A DNA stretch of 64,000 bases from Clostridiisalibacter paucivorans DSM 22131 (GTDB lineage Bacteria; Bacillota; Clostridia; Tissierellales; Clostridiisalibacteraceae), in assembly GCF_000620125.1 (NCBI RefSeq), contig NZ_JHVL01000002.1:1-64000 (forward strand), read 5' to 3'. Each line of letters begins with the position of its first letter. The first letter of the stretch is position 1. Below the pieces are notes generated by a model. It was not told where the DNA came from and did no database searches. It saw nothing but the letters and a program-made list of their open reading frames with translations. Below are positions 36,238 to 44,692 of the stretch, in pieces. The translations under genes were made by a program, and so were the position numbers.

Positions 36238-38052
36238 TTATTTGTCATCAAATTTCAATACAGATAAAAATGCCTCTTGAGGAACCTCTACGTTTCCTAC
36301 CTGTCTCATTCTTTTCTTTCCTTCTTTTTGTTTTTGAAGAAGTTTTTTCTTTCTAGATATATCTCCTCCATAACATTTTGATAAGACATCTTTTCTCATA
36401 GCTTTTATAGTTTCTCTAGCTATTACTTTGTTTCCTACTGAAGCCTGAATAGGTATTGCAAACATATGTCTTGGTATGACATCTTTAAGCCTCTCTGCTA
36501 TATCTCTTCCTCTTTCATACGCCTTCTCTCTATGGACAATTATAGAAAAGGCATCAACTAATTCTTTATTTATTAATATATCTAGTTTCACTAAATCAGA
36601 CTGCTTATAGCCTTTAAGCTCATAATCCAATGATGCATATCCCTTTGTCTTTGATTTGAGAGCATCAAAGAAATCATAAATTACTTCATTTAACGGTATT
36701 TCATAATGTATTGAGACTCTAGTTTCTTCCAAATATTCCATATCTATAAATTTAGCCCTTCTAGACTGGCATAATTTCATTATAGGTCCAACATATTCAG
36801 TAGGACTCATGATAGATGCATTTACTATGGGTTCCTCCATATATTCTATCTCCTGTACATCGGGAAGATTTGTTGGATTTTGAATTTCTATCATCTCTCC
36901 ATCTGTTTGCATAACTTTATATATTACACTGGGAGCAGTAGTCACTATATTCAAATCAAATTCTCTTTCTAATCTTTCCTGTATAATCTCCAAATGCAAT
37001 AATCCTAAAAACCCACATCTAAAACCAAAACCCAATGCTATAGATGATTCTGATTCAAATGCAAGAGCAGCATCATTTACTTGAAGTTTTTCTAATGCCT
37101 CTCTTACATTGTTAAAATCCTCTCCCTCTGCAGGATATATACCACAATAAACCATCGGAGTTACTTTTTTATACCCTGGCAAAGGCTTCTCTGTTGGTCT
37201 ATCCGCTTCTGTTACTGTATCTCCAACCCTTGCATCTCTAACATTTTTAATACTAGCTGCTACATATCCAACATCTCCAGCAGACAACTCATCCACTGGT
37301 AACTGCATCGGAGCAAATATTCCTACCTCAACTACCTCAAATTTCTTTCCCGATGCCATCATCTTTATTTCCATACCTGGCTTTATGGTACCTTCCATAA
37401 CTCTGATATCTGCTATTACTCCTTTGTAACTATCATAATAAGAATCAAATATCAATGCCTTAAGAGGTGCTTCCTTATCACCTTCTGGAGCAGGTATATT
37501 CTCCACTATACTTTCGAGTACATCTTCTATATTTATACCATCCTTAGCAGAAACCATAGGTATGCCTTCACAATCCAATCCAATTACCTCTTCTATTTCT
37601 TTCTTAACTTCATCAGGTCTTGCACTGGGTAAATCAATCTTATTTATAATAGGTACAATTTCTAAATCTTGTTCCAAAGCTAAATACACATTGGCAAGGG
37701 TTTGAGCCTCTATACCCTGTGCTGCATCAACTATTAATAATGCCCCTTCACATGCAGCTAAACTTCTAGAAACCTCATAGTTAAAGTCTACATGTCCTGG
37801 AGTATCTATAAGATTAAAGATATATTCATTGCCATTATTAGCTTTATAAACCAATCTAGTTGTCTGAAGCTTTATAGTTATGCCTCTTTCCCTTTCTAAA
37901 TCCATATTATCTAATATCTGCTCTTGCATTTCTCTTTCTGTAAGCAATCCTGTCTTTTGAATAAGTCTGTCTGCCAATGTAGACTTACCATGATCTATGT
38001 GGGCTATTATAGAAAAGTTTCTTACCCTACTCTGTCTTTTATCAAACTTCAT
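36238..38052 (-). CDS. lepA: Elongation factor 4 (LepA)
   Basis: LepA is a ribosome-bound GTPase that helps initiation and ribosome biogenesis and can back-translocate ribosomes. The 604-residue protein shows G1 [10 protein letters not shown]3 DTPGHVDF, G4 NKIDLP and the LepA-specific C-terminal domain ([19 protein letters not shown]). Its start overlaps the end of the malic enzyme gene by 11 bases, so the two are translationally coupled. Confidence 0.98.
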   Translation of the reverse strand: MKFDKRQSRVRNFSIIAHIDHGKSTLADRLIQKTGLLTEREMQEQILDNMDLERERGITIKLQTTRLVYKANNGNEYIFNLIDTPGHVDFNYEVSRSLAACEGALLIVDAAQGIEAQTLANVYLALEQDLEIVPIINKIDLPSARPDEVKKEIEEVIGLDCEGIPMVSAKDGINIEDVLESIVENIPAPEGDKEAPLKALIFDSYYDSYKGVIADIRVMEGTIKPGMEIKMMASGKKFEVVEVGIFAPMQLPVDELSAGDVGYVAASIKNVRDARVGDTVTEADRPTEKPLPGYKKVTPMVYCGIYPAEGEDFNNVREALEKLQVNDAALAFESESSIALGFGFRCGFLGLLHLEIIQERLEREFDLNIVTTAPSVIYKVMQTDGEMIEIQNPTNLPDVQEIEYMEEPIVNASIMSPTEYVGPIMKLCQSRRAKFIDMEYLEETRVSIHYEIPLNEVIYDFFDALKSKTKGYASLDYELKGYKQSDLVKLDILINKELVDAFSIIVHREKAYERGRDIAERLKDVIPRHMFAIPIQASVGNKVIARETIKAMRKDVLSKCYGGDISRKKKLLQKQKEGKKRMRQVGNVEVPQEAFLSVLKFDDK

Positions 38053-39286
38053 TGTTTTCCTCCTTCAGTATTAACTTTCTAGCATTTGATTCAATATATT
38101 CTAAGTCAACTTCTAATTGAGCTACCCCTGTATCCCTAGCTGCTTTAGCTACAGCCACTGCAACTTTAGGCACTACTCTTAAATCAAAGGGGTCTGGTAT
38201 TATATACTCTTCATGTAATTCCTCTTCTTTTATTATATCAGCAATAGCTTCAGCTGCTGCAATTTTCATTTCTTCATTTATATCTTTAGCCCTTACATCT
38301 AAAGCACCCCTAAATACAGCTGGAAATGCCAATACATTGTTTATCTGATTGGGGAAATCAGAACGCCCTGTAGCTATTATTTTAGCTCCACCTTTCTTTG
38401 CATCCTCAGGCAATATCTCAGGAACTGGATTCGCCATAGCAAATACAATAGGATCTTTAGCCATAGTACTAACCATTTCCTTACTCAACACTTTCCCAGC
38501 AGAAAGCCCTATAAATACATCTGCATCTTTAATTATATCTTTCAGTGTCCCTTTTCTTCTATCTTTGTTAGTCAGTTCTGACATACGAGACTTATACTTG
38601 TCCATGTCTTCAGTCCTACCTTTATAGATGGCACCTTGCCTATCACATATAATAAGGTTATTAACTCCTCTATTTAAAAGCAACTTAGACACAGCCGTAG
38701 CAGCAGCTCCCGCACCATTTACTACTACTTTTATATCTCCTATATTTTTTCCTAACAATCTCAAGGCATTAGTTATACCTGCTAATACAACTATGGCAGT
38801 ACCATGTTGGTCATCATGAAATATTGGTATGTCCATAGATTCTTTTAATCTTTTTTCTATTTCAAAACATGCTGGAGCCGCTATATCTTCTAAATTGATA
38901 CCTCCAAATGTAGGCTCTAAAAGTTTAACAGTTTCCACTATTTTGTCTACATCTGTAGTATTTAAACATACTGGTAATGCATCAATAGCTGCAAACTCTT
39001 TAAATAATATAGATTTTCCCTCCATAACTGGCATAGCCGCCTCTGGTCCTATATTGCCAAGACCTAGAACAGCAGTCCCGTCAGAAACAACTGCCACTAA
39101 ATTACCCTTCGATGTATAATCATATACTAAATTTTTATCTTTATGAATCTCTTTACAAGGCTCAGCTACTCCTGGAGTATATGCTAAAGACAGTTCTCTT
39201 TGATTTCTCACAGGCAATTTACTCTTTATTTCAAACTTTCCCTTTTTATCTTTATGTAAATTCAAAACTTCTTCAACAAAATCCAT
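38042..39286 (-). CDS. Malic enzyme (malate dehydrogenase, oxaloacetate-decarboxylating)
   Basis: The enzyme converts malate to pyruvate and CO2 with NAD or NADP. The 414-residue short bacterial form has the N-terminal [15 protein letters not shown], the catalytic [27 protein letters not shown] and the nucleotide-binding [17 protein letters not shown]. Coenzyme choice cannot be told. It directly precedes and overlaps lepA, a place where B. subtilis has no such gene, so metabolic and translational genes share one transcript. A strong AAAGGGAGGAAA precedes the ATG. Confidence 0.95.
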   Translation of the reverse strand: MDFVEEVLNLHKDKKGKFEIKSKLPVRNQRELSLAYTPGVAEPCKEIHKDKNLVYDYTSKGNLVAVVSDGTAVLGLGNIGPEAAMPVMEGKSILFKEFAAIDALPVCLNTTDVDKIVETVKLLEPTFGGINLEDIAAPACFEIEKRLKESMDIPIFHDDQHGTAIVVLAGITNALRLLGKNIGDIKVVVNGAGAAATAVSKLLLNRGVNNLIICDRQGAIYKGRTEDMDKYKSRMSELTNKDRRKGTLKDIIKDADVFIGLSAGKVLSKEMVSTMAKDPIVFAMANPVPEILPEDAKKGGAKIIATGRSDFPNQINNVLAFPAVFRGALDVRAKDINEEMKIAAAEAIADIIKEEELHEEYIIPDPFDLRVVPKVAVAVAKAARDTGVAQLEVDLEYIESNARKLILKEENNEV

Positions 39287-39333
39287 TTTATTTCCTCCCT
39301 TTAATTACAGTAATTTTTTTCTACTAAAAGTTC

Positions 39334-39687
39334 CTATAAAAAATTAAGGATCGTCGATTGGTCGATCCTTTTTAATACTCCCTCTATAATTTTAGCAATA
39401 AAATCTTCTCCATAGGATATATTATATTTAATTTTATCTATGAAGTCATCAATTTTTTTCTGATCAATATCAAATTCTTTCCCCATTACATATATGGTAT
39501 GTAATGTACCATCATATTCATAGGAAAATACAGTGCTATTGACACACATAAGCTTATTATAACAGTTGTCCACTATAAAAATTCCCTGTAAAAATAATAC
39601 TATCAGAAGGAATACTACAGTGCTTTTCTTTAATCTAATTGTTCTTTTATATCTTTTATTATGATATCTTTCCATCCTTTTACCCAT
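39334..39687 (-). CDS. Hypothetical membrane-anchored protein
   Basis: I do not recognise this 117-residue protein. A basic N-terminus (MGKRMERYHNKRYKRTIRLKK) leads into one membrane helix (about residues 24-41) and a short extracytoplasmic domain of about 75 residues. The last codons and stop codon lie in a terminator hairpin at 39,346-39,370, so its C-terminal QSTIL part is shaped by that hairpin. It occupies the position of yqxA of B. subtilis, near lepA and spoIIP, which also is a small N-anchored protein; homology is unproven. Confidence 0.65.
   Translation of the reverse strand: MGKRMERYHNKRYKRTIRLKKSTVVFLLIVLFLQGIFIVDNCYNKLMCVNSTVFSYEYDGTLHTIYVMGKEFDIDQKKIDDFIDKIKYNISYGEDFIAKIIEGVLKRIDQSTILNFL
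39346..39370 (-). terminator. Terminator inside the 3' end of the hypothetical membrane gene
   Basis: Arms AAGGATCG and CGATCCTT (39346-39353 and 39363-39370) are flanked by AT tails on both sides (minus: AATTTTTTATAG). The stop codon of the gene lies about 10 bases beyond the stem. Confidence 0.7.
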
Positions 39688-39745
39688 TCACATCACCATT
39701 GATATTATGGGCAAAATATCATATATTTATACCATTAGGTAGGCT

Positions 39746-40276
39746 CTAATATAGAGACCCAAATCTATCATCAAAGGGATAATACCTAAAAAATGCCTTT
39801 CCCTTTATTTTTTCTATTGAAATGGTTCCAAAATATCGACTATCTTTACTGGCCATTTTCTCTCTATTGTCTCCCAATACAAAAACTTCTCCCTCAGGTA
39901 CTTCAACCCTTATATCTTCATAAGTATAAGCATCCTCAGGTAAATATTTTTCACTTAGTTCTTCTCCATTTAAATATACCTTTCCATCTTTTATTTCCAC
40001 TATATCTCCTGCTATACCTATAATTCTTTTTATATAATCCTTATCAGGGTCATCAGGAGCCTTTAGTACTACTATATCTCCCCTTTCTGGGTTTCCTAGT
40101 ATATATACTATCTTATTAGTAAATAATCTATCTTTTTCATCAAGGGTAGGGAACATAGAATGTCCCAGTACATAAGTAGTATTTAATAAGAATGTCTTTA
40201 TCAATATTGCTATAATTACTGCTAACGCTATACTCTTTATCCATTCATACATTTCCTTTTTTATGTCCTTTCCCAA
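39746..40276 (-). CDS. lepB: Signal peptidase I
   Basis: SPase I cleaves signal peptides on the outer face of the membrane. The 176-residue protein has one N-terminal membrane helix (about 14-31), the nucleophile Ser40 in GHSMFPTL and the general base Lys83 in YIKRIIG, then LGDNREKMASKDSRYFG (box E; usually GDNRxxSxDSR). I chose TTG 40276 because GGAGGTG stands six bases upstream; no ATG is well placed. It lies between spoIIP and the hypothetical membrane gene. Confidence 0.92.
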   Translation of the reverse strand: MGKDIKKEMYEWIKSIALAVIIAILIKTFLLNTTYVLGHSMFPTLDEKDRLFTNKIVYILGNPERGDIVVLKAPDDPDKDYIKRIIGIAGDIVEIKDGKVYLNGEELSEKYLPEDAYTYEDIRVEVPEGEVFVLGDNREKMASKDSRYFGTISIEKIKGKAFFRYYPFDDRFGSLY

Positions 40277-40312
40277 GCAAAACACCTCCATTGATGTATT
40301 TTATCATGTTTA

Positions 40313-40321
40313 ATTATAGCA
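40313..40321 (-). promoter_or_regulatory. Extended -10 promoter before lepB
   Basis: TGCTATAAT on the minus strand is a perfect extended -10 element about 37 bases before the lepB TTG start. No clear -35 box accompanies it, as is usual for this type. Confidence 0.5.
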
Positions 40322-40374
40322 CTATTATGAACAAAAAAAAAGATAATAAAAATATGGTAATATTAAACAATATA

Positions 40375-41592
40375 TTATTTAATGTTATTTATTGCTTTAT
40401 TTAACACATTTGCAATATATTTAGCAGATAGTTTTGCCTCTTCTATACTATTTAAATTGCTTCCTATTTCTAATAATGTAGCATGGTTACTCATGTACTG
40501 ATTGTATTTACCGTAGGGCTTTATCACTATACCTTTACAGAAACCAGGATACATACTGTCAGAAACTGCCATAATATATTTCGCAAATTTAAGTACCTCT
40601 TTTCTATTTGGAGTATCATTTCCTACAACCAGTCTAAATGTAGCCACATCTTTTCCGTCTATATTTATTAAAGCATTTTTTCTAGCTTTATCTATATATG
40701 CAGCATTGGAAGCTATTCCATCTCTATGTATATCTATAAGCAATTTTAAATTGCTTTCTTTATTAATTTCACCCTTTATAGTTTCTAAAGATCTTGCATA
40801 AGACTTATTAAATGATGGTATATCATGATACTTTTCTATATGCTTAACTTTATGTCCTTTTTGACTCAATATATCCGTTATAATGTTACCTATAGTAATT
40901 ACACTATACTCCTTCTTTGTAGAATGCCAATTGTCTTCTGTAATTGGGTTATATACCTCAGTGGCATGGGTATGATATATAAGAATGTATGGCTTATTTT
41001 TATCCACTTTTAATTTTGAAGGGTATTCTATATTTTCCTTTATCTTTCCAAAATCTATATTATCTTGGCCTTTAATATTTTCCTGTTGATTTTCAACAAA
41101 AGGGTCTATAAAAATTATATCTCCTATAATAGGAATATTGCTATTTTCATCATCATTTATTGGAGGAACTTGATGTTCCTCCTGCTGTACATCTACTACC
41201 TCTTTATAATTAATTACATTGGCTACAGCGGGAAGTTGAGCCTTTATATAACCTCTAAAACTTAATATTTCCTTTGCAGTACTTAATATATTTTGTGCTA
41301 TATTTCCTTCTGAGTTTTGTCTGTAATCTTTATTATATAAATAATCTATATATGCGCTAGTATTTGTCATAACCTTTAATAAGGTTTTTTCTTTAATGTT
41401 TATATGCCTATTATACTCCATATATAGTTTTTCATTAGTAAAAGCTGCTGCTACCTTTTGGCTGTTATCATCTATACTAGAATGGAAAAATACAAAATTA
41501 GATATTATAGTATAACCTCCAAAAAAAGAAAGCAAACATACTACACCTATGATTATATACAAAGTACCCCTATCTTTAACTCTGTAGTACAT
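40375..41592 (-). CDS. spoIIP: Stage II sporulation protein P
   Basis: SpoIIP is a cell-wall amidase/endopeptidase which with SpoIID and SpoIIM thins septal peptidoglycan in engulfment. The 405-residue protein has one N-terminal membrane helix (about 11-31), a variable linker and the amidase-3-like domain with ILIYHTHATEVY, LLIDIHRDG and a late ATLLEIGSN motif supplying the zinc and catalytic residues. The gene follows gpr by 84 bases. Its leader can fold over the ribosome site (see the separate entry). Confidence 0.95.
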   Translation of the reverse strand: MYYRVKDRGTLYIIIGVVCLLSFFGGYTIISNFVFFHSSIDDNSQKVAAAFTNEKLYMEYNRHINIKEKTLLKVMTNTSAYIDYLYNKDYRQNSEGNIAQNILSTAKEILSFRGYIKAQLPAVANVINYKEVVDVQQEEHQVPPINDDENSNIPIIGDIIFIDPFVENQQENIKGQDNIDFGKIKENIEYPSKLKVDKNKPYILIYHTHATEVYNPITEDNWHSTKKEYSVITIGNIITDILSQKGHKVKHIEKYHDIPSFNKSYARSLETIKGEINKESNLKLLIDIHRDGIASNAAYIDKARKNALINIDGKDVATFRLVVGNDTPNRKEVLKFAKYIMAVSDSMYPGFCKGIVIKPYGKYNQYMSNHATLLEIGSNLNSIEEAKLSAKYIANVLNKAINNIK

Positions 41593-41594
41593 AA

Positions 41595-41662
41595 AAACAC
41601 TCCCTAGTCATATGATTTTTTTATCATTTATCCATACATAATTATATTCTAGGAAAGTGTTT
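41595..41662 (-). promoter_or_regulatory. spoIIP leader able to pair with its own Shine-Dalgarno sequence
   Basis: On the minus strand AAACACTTTCCTAG (41649-41662) pairs with CTAGGGAGTGTTT (41595-41607), giving 7 bp, a small inner loop and 5 bp. The second arm contains the GGGAG ribosome site of spoIIP, two bases before the ATG region. A small ATGAT/ATCAT stem lies within. Folding could limit SpoIIP translation. Confidence 0.5.
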
Positions 41663-41676
41663 AATATGATTTTCTA

Positions 41677-42651
41677 TTAATTTAAAAATCTATTTACATC
41701 TTTTAAATCTATACCTGGGTGCAAAGATATATTTATACTATTAGCAATTACAGTTGAAACATTATTTATCAAGTCATCTATTTCTTTAGGCGTAACCATA
41801 ACATTCCCTTCAAAGGGATTTAACACCTCGGTAATGAGTCCATACTTATCTTCTTTCTTCATATTATTAAGTAGAGAATAAAAATCTCCATTGGGTTGAC
41901 ACTCATCTAACATATTATCTACTAACATATCCATTGTATCATTTACTATAGTTGCTGCATCTACTACTGTTGGTATGCCGATAGCTATTACAGGGACTCC
42001 TAAGTATTTTTTGTTTAAACCAATTCTTCTATTTCCCACTCCAGAACCAGGATTGATTCCAGTATCAGATATTTGTATAGTTGTAGCTACCCTTTCCATC
42101 CTTCTGGATGCCAATGCATCTACGGCAACTACTAAATCTGGATTTGTTTTTTCTACTATTCCTTTTATTATTTCACCTGTTTCTATGCCTGTTATTCCCA
42201 TGACTCCAGGTGATATAGCAGATACATTTGCCATAGTCTCATCTTCTTTTTTATTATAAACCTTAAAAAAGTGTCTTGTCACCAATACATGCTTTATAGC
42301 TTTAGGACCTAAAGCATCTGGTGTAACATTCCAATTTCCTAATCCCACGACCAAAGTATTATTAACTTTTTGAGAAGGAATTAACGCCTTTATTTCCTTT
42401 GCCAATACCATACTCATTTCATCCTTAAAATCTTGATCCATCTTTTTTAATGCTGGTGCTTCTATTGTTATATAATCCCCAATTTCTTTACCTAGATTCT
42501 TCTTTCCTGATTCATCTAAAACCTTTACTCTAGTTATCACATAGTCCTCTTCTTCCTTCCTTTCCACTTTAACTCCTGGTACTTCTTCATTAGTCTGTTC
42601 CCTATATAGCTCTCTAGTCTCTATCGCTAAGTCAGTCCTTATATTATACAC
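41677..42651 (-). CDS. gpr: Spore germination protease GPR
   Basis: GPR degrades the DNA-protecting small acid-soluble proteins when spores germinate. The 324-residue protein starts with the conserved NIRTDLAIETREL region, which contains the autoprocessed propeptide, and has TLVVGLGNWNVTPDALGPKA and ISPGVMGITGIETGEI. The start is GTG with GGAGG nine bases upstream; the nearby ATG is out of frame and stops at once. It is divergent from rpsT and followed by spoIIP, the B. subtilis order. A sigma-G site is expected upstream, but I could see only weak matches. Confidence 0.96.
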   Translation of the reverse strand: MYNIRTDLAIETRELYREQTNEEVPGVKVERKEEEDYVITRVKVLDESGKKNLGKEIGDYITIEAPALKKMDQDFKDEMSMVLAKEIKALIPSQKVNNTLVVGLGNWNVTPDALGPKAIKHVLVTRHFFKVYNKKEDETMANVSAISPGVMGITGIETGEIIKGIVEKTNPDLVVAVDALASRRMERVATTIQISDTGINPGSGVGNRRIGLNKKYLGVPVIAIGIPTVVDAATIVNDTMDMLVDNMLDECQPNGDFYSLLNNMKKEDKYGLITEVLNPFEGNVMVTPKEIDDLINNVSTVIANSINISLHPGIDLKDVNRFLN

Positions 42652-42754
42652 AGCATGTTACCTCCTTCATTCTCCATCACATGATATTTTATTAATAGTA
42701 TTGCTCTTTATCTATAAATATATTAATTCTAAATACATTTTTTTATTGATGCCC

Positions 42755-42783
42755 TTGCTTTTTAAATGTGTTCATGGTAAAAT
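42755..42783 (+). promoter_or_regulatory. Sigma-A promoter before rpsT
   Basis: TTGCTT (42755-42760), a 17-base spacer and TAAAAT (42778-42783) lie about 36 bases before the rpsT start, with ATGG in front of the -10 box. Confidence 0.6.
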
Positions 42784-42818
42784 AACCTTTGTTAATGTAG
42801 TCGAAGGGGGTGAACCTG

Positions 42819-43082
42819 TTGGCAAATATAAAATCTGCAAAAAAAAGAATTAAAGTAATCAACGCTAAAACGGCTGTTAATAAAAAAAGAAAATCCGAAG
42901 TTAAAACTTATATTAAAAGATTTAATGATGCTGTAGACGCTAATAACTTTGATGAAGCTAAAGAACTACTTAGATTAGTTGAAAAGAAGCTTTATAAGGC
43001 AGCGGCTAAAAATACAATTCATAAAAATGCTGCATCTAGAAGAGTAAGTAGACTTAGCAAAAAATTAAATGCTGCTATGTAA
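42819..43082 (+). CDS. rpsT: 30S ribosomal protein S20
   Basis: S20 binds 16S rRNA early in 30S assembly. The 87-residue protein is basic and helical with the typical LANIKSAKKRIKVINAKTA start. I chose TTG 42819: AAGGGGG lies just upstream and the protein then begins (M)ANIKSAKKR like other S20 proteins; a GTG at 42810 overlaps the ribosome site. It is the only rightward gene of the conserved block. Confidence 0.96.
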   Translation: MANIKSAKKRIKVINAKTAVNKKRKSEVKTYIKRFNDAVDANNFDEAKELLRLVEKKLYKAAAKNTIHKNAASRRVSRLSKKLNAAM

Positions 43083-43103
43083 TGTCTTGATTAGACATAA
43101 AAT

Positions 43104-43135
43104 AAGCTTCGGACGAACCGAAGCTTTTATTGCTT
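43104..43135. terminator. Bidirectional terminator between rpsT and the GNAT gene
   Basis: A nine-bp stem (AAGCTTCGG with CCGAAGCTT, 43104-43126) with a five-base loop is followed by TTTATTGCTTTTT on the + strand. The convergent GNAT gene stops at 43127, immediately beyond it. Confidence 0.85.
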
Positions 43136-43639
43136 TTTGTATTCCCTATCCAAAATAGACATTATAATCATAGACCTATAACCATCAGAAGATTTTTTAC
43201 ACTCTCTAAGCGTACCTTCTTCCACAAAACCCATAGATTTATAAATGTGTATCGCCCTCTTATTGTCATCATATACATCTAACCACAATCTATGGCATCC
43301 ATATTCTTCAAAGCTCATTTTCTTAATAAGTTCTATTGACTCTTTACCATATCCATAACCTTTTTTATCTATGACCAATCTCATAAATTCCAACGAATTA
43401 TGGAAATTTTCAAATCCTGCCATAATTAAATACCCTATTATTTCATTTTCTTCAATATCTCTAATAGTTATATGTAATTCATCTCCATTGTTTATAGATT
43501 CTAGATGCCTTTCTTTAGGCCATTGATATACAAATTTATTATTTTCTTTTTTTCTCTCTATCTCTATAATTGTAGGTATATCTTCTGTTTCAGACTTGTC
43601 AAAAGTCAATCTATGGGATCTTATTATGCTTTCAATCAA
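43127..43639 (-). CDS. GNAT-family N-acetyltransferase
   Basis: The 170-residue protein has a GNAT fold: the RLVIDKKGYGYGKESIELIKK stretch is motif A for acetyl-CoA binding (Q/RxxGxG/A form GYGYGK), and RLWLDVYDDNKRAIHIYKSMGF is motif B with EEGTLRECKK typical of RimJ/SpeG-like members. The substrate is unknown. It starts right after the holA stop codon, so it is part of comEC-holA-GNAT. Confidence 0.85.
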   Translation of the reverse strand: MIESIIRSHRLTFDKSETEDIPTIIEIERKKENNKFVYQWPKERHLESINNGDELHITIRDIEENEIIGYLIMAGFENFHNSLEFMRLVIDKKGYGYGKESIELIKKMSFEEYGCHRLWLDVYDDNKRAIHIYKSMGFVEEGTLRECKKSSDGYRSMIIMSILDREYKKQ

Positions 43640-44692
43640 TCATCTTCCCCCCTGTATATTTTTTGTTGTTTCTACTATCAACATCTCCACTCCTAATTTA
43701 GAGTCCATACCCCCTTTTTTTATAGCCCTATCAATATCTAAAGCTCTATTTAAAGCATATTCTAGCTGTCCTATATTAAGTCTTTCACTTTGATTAATTA
43801 GTTTTTTAGCTATATATGATGGAACCCCTATTTTTTTTGCTATATTAGTCTGGATATATCCTTTATTTTTTAGCAATTTAGACATAAGCAAAAGTCTAAA
43901 TTGTCTTATTATCATGTACAATATCAATTGGATTGGTTCATTCTCCAGCAACATTTCATTTAAAATCTTAAGTGACTTATTTAGATTTGATGCGCCTATG
44001 CCATCTACCAACTCAAATATGTTATTCTCTATAGATTTAGTTAATACCATATCTATATCCATTTTCTCCACTATATTTTTTTCACCTATAAAATTTATTA
44101 GCTTTATAATTTCATTCTCTACATCATATAAGGTCTTTTGACTATTTCTATCTAAATATCCAGTACACTCAACAATATACTTTATATCTTTCAGCTTTGC
44201 AGTCTTGTCATAATTAGATAACAACTTGGTTATCCACTTTTCTAAATCATATTTATTTATCCTATTTATTTCAATTATTGCATCTTCTTTTTTAAATTTC
44301 TTAACTATCTTCTTTTTTCCATCTATCTTTCCATCCTTTATTAAAAAAAATAGACATGTGGCCATACTAGGAGACTCAATATATCTTAATAATTCTTTTT
44401 CATCATATTTTTTATCAGTCTTTCCACCTTTGAAATAATTAAAATCTTCAACTACAACAATCTTTTTTTTATCCATAAAAGGTAAAGTTTCACATGCATT
44501 TATTATATCCATAACCGAAGTATCATCGTCATCTAAAAGTATATAATTTAATGTTTCAAATTCTTCCCTAACAAATTTTTCTTTTAATTTAGTTACTATC
44601 CAATCCTTGAGATAATTTTCTTCCCCAAAACATAGATATATAGGTTTTAATCGGTTTTTTTTGATTTCTTCTATAAAGTTTTTATAATCCAT
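43640..44692 (-). CDS. holA: DNA polymerase III delta subunit
   Basis: HolA (YqeN) opens the sliding clamp in the clamp loader. The 350-residue protein has the weak AAA+ fold of delta: an N-terminal PIYLCFGEENYLKDW, VVVEDFNYF and C-terminal ANELVDGIGASNLNKSLKIL-type helical collar, with no Walker A. ATG 44692 follows GAGGTG; the longer GTG start lies inside the ribosome site. It overlaps the end of comEC, as in many Firmicutes. Confidence 0.93.
   Translation of the reverse strand: MDYKNFIEEIKKNRLKPIYLCFGEENYLKDWIVTKLKEKFVREEFETLNYILLDDDDTSVMDIINACETLPFMDKKKIVVVEDFNYFKGGKTDKKYDEKELLRYIESPSMATCLFFLIKDGKIDGKKKIVKKFKKEDAIIEINRINKYDLEKWITKLLSNYDKTAKLKDIKYIVECTGYLDRNSQKTLYDVENEIIKLINFIGEKNIVEKMDIDMVLTKSIENNIFELVDGIGASNLNKSLKILNEMLLENEPIQLILYMIIRQFRLLLMSKLLKNKGYIQTNIAKKIGVPSYIAKKLINQSERLNIGQLEYALNRALDIDRAIKKGGMDSKLGVEMLIVETTKNIQGGR

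Noticed and set aside
42652-42740. Sigma-G promoter of gpr
   Set aside because: AATACTA resembles a -10, but no proper GHATR -35 stands at 17-18 bases, so I did not list it.
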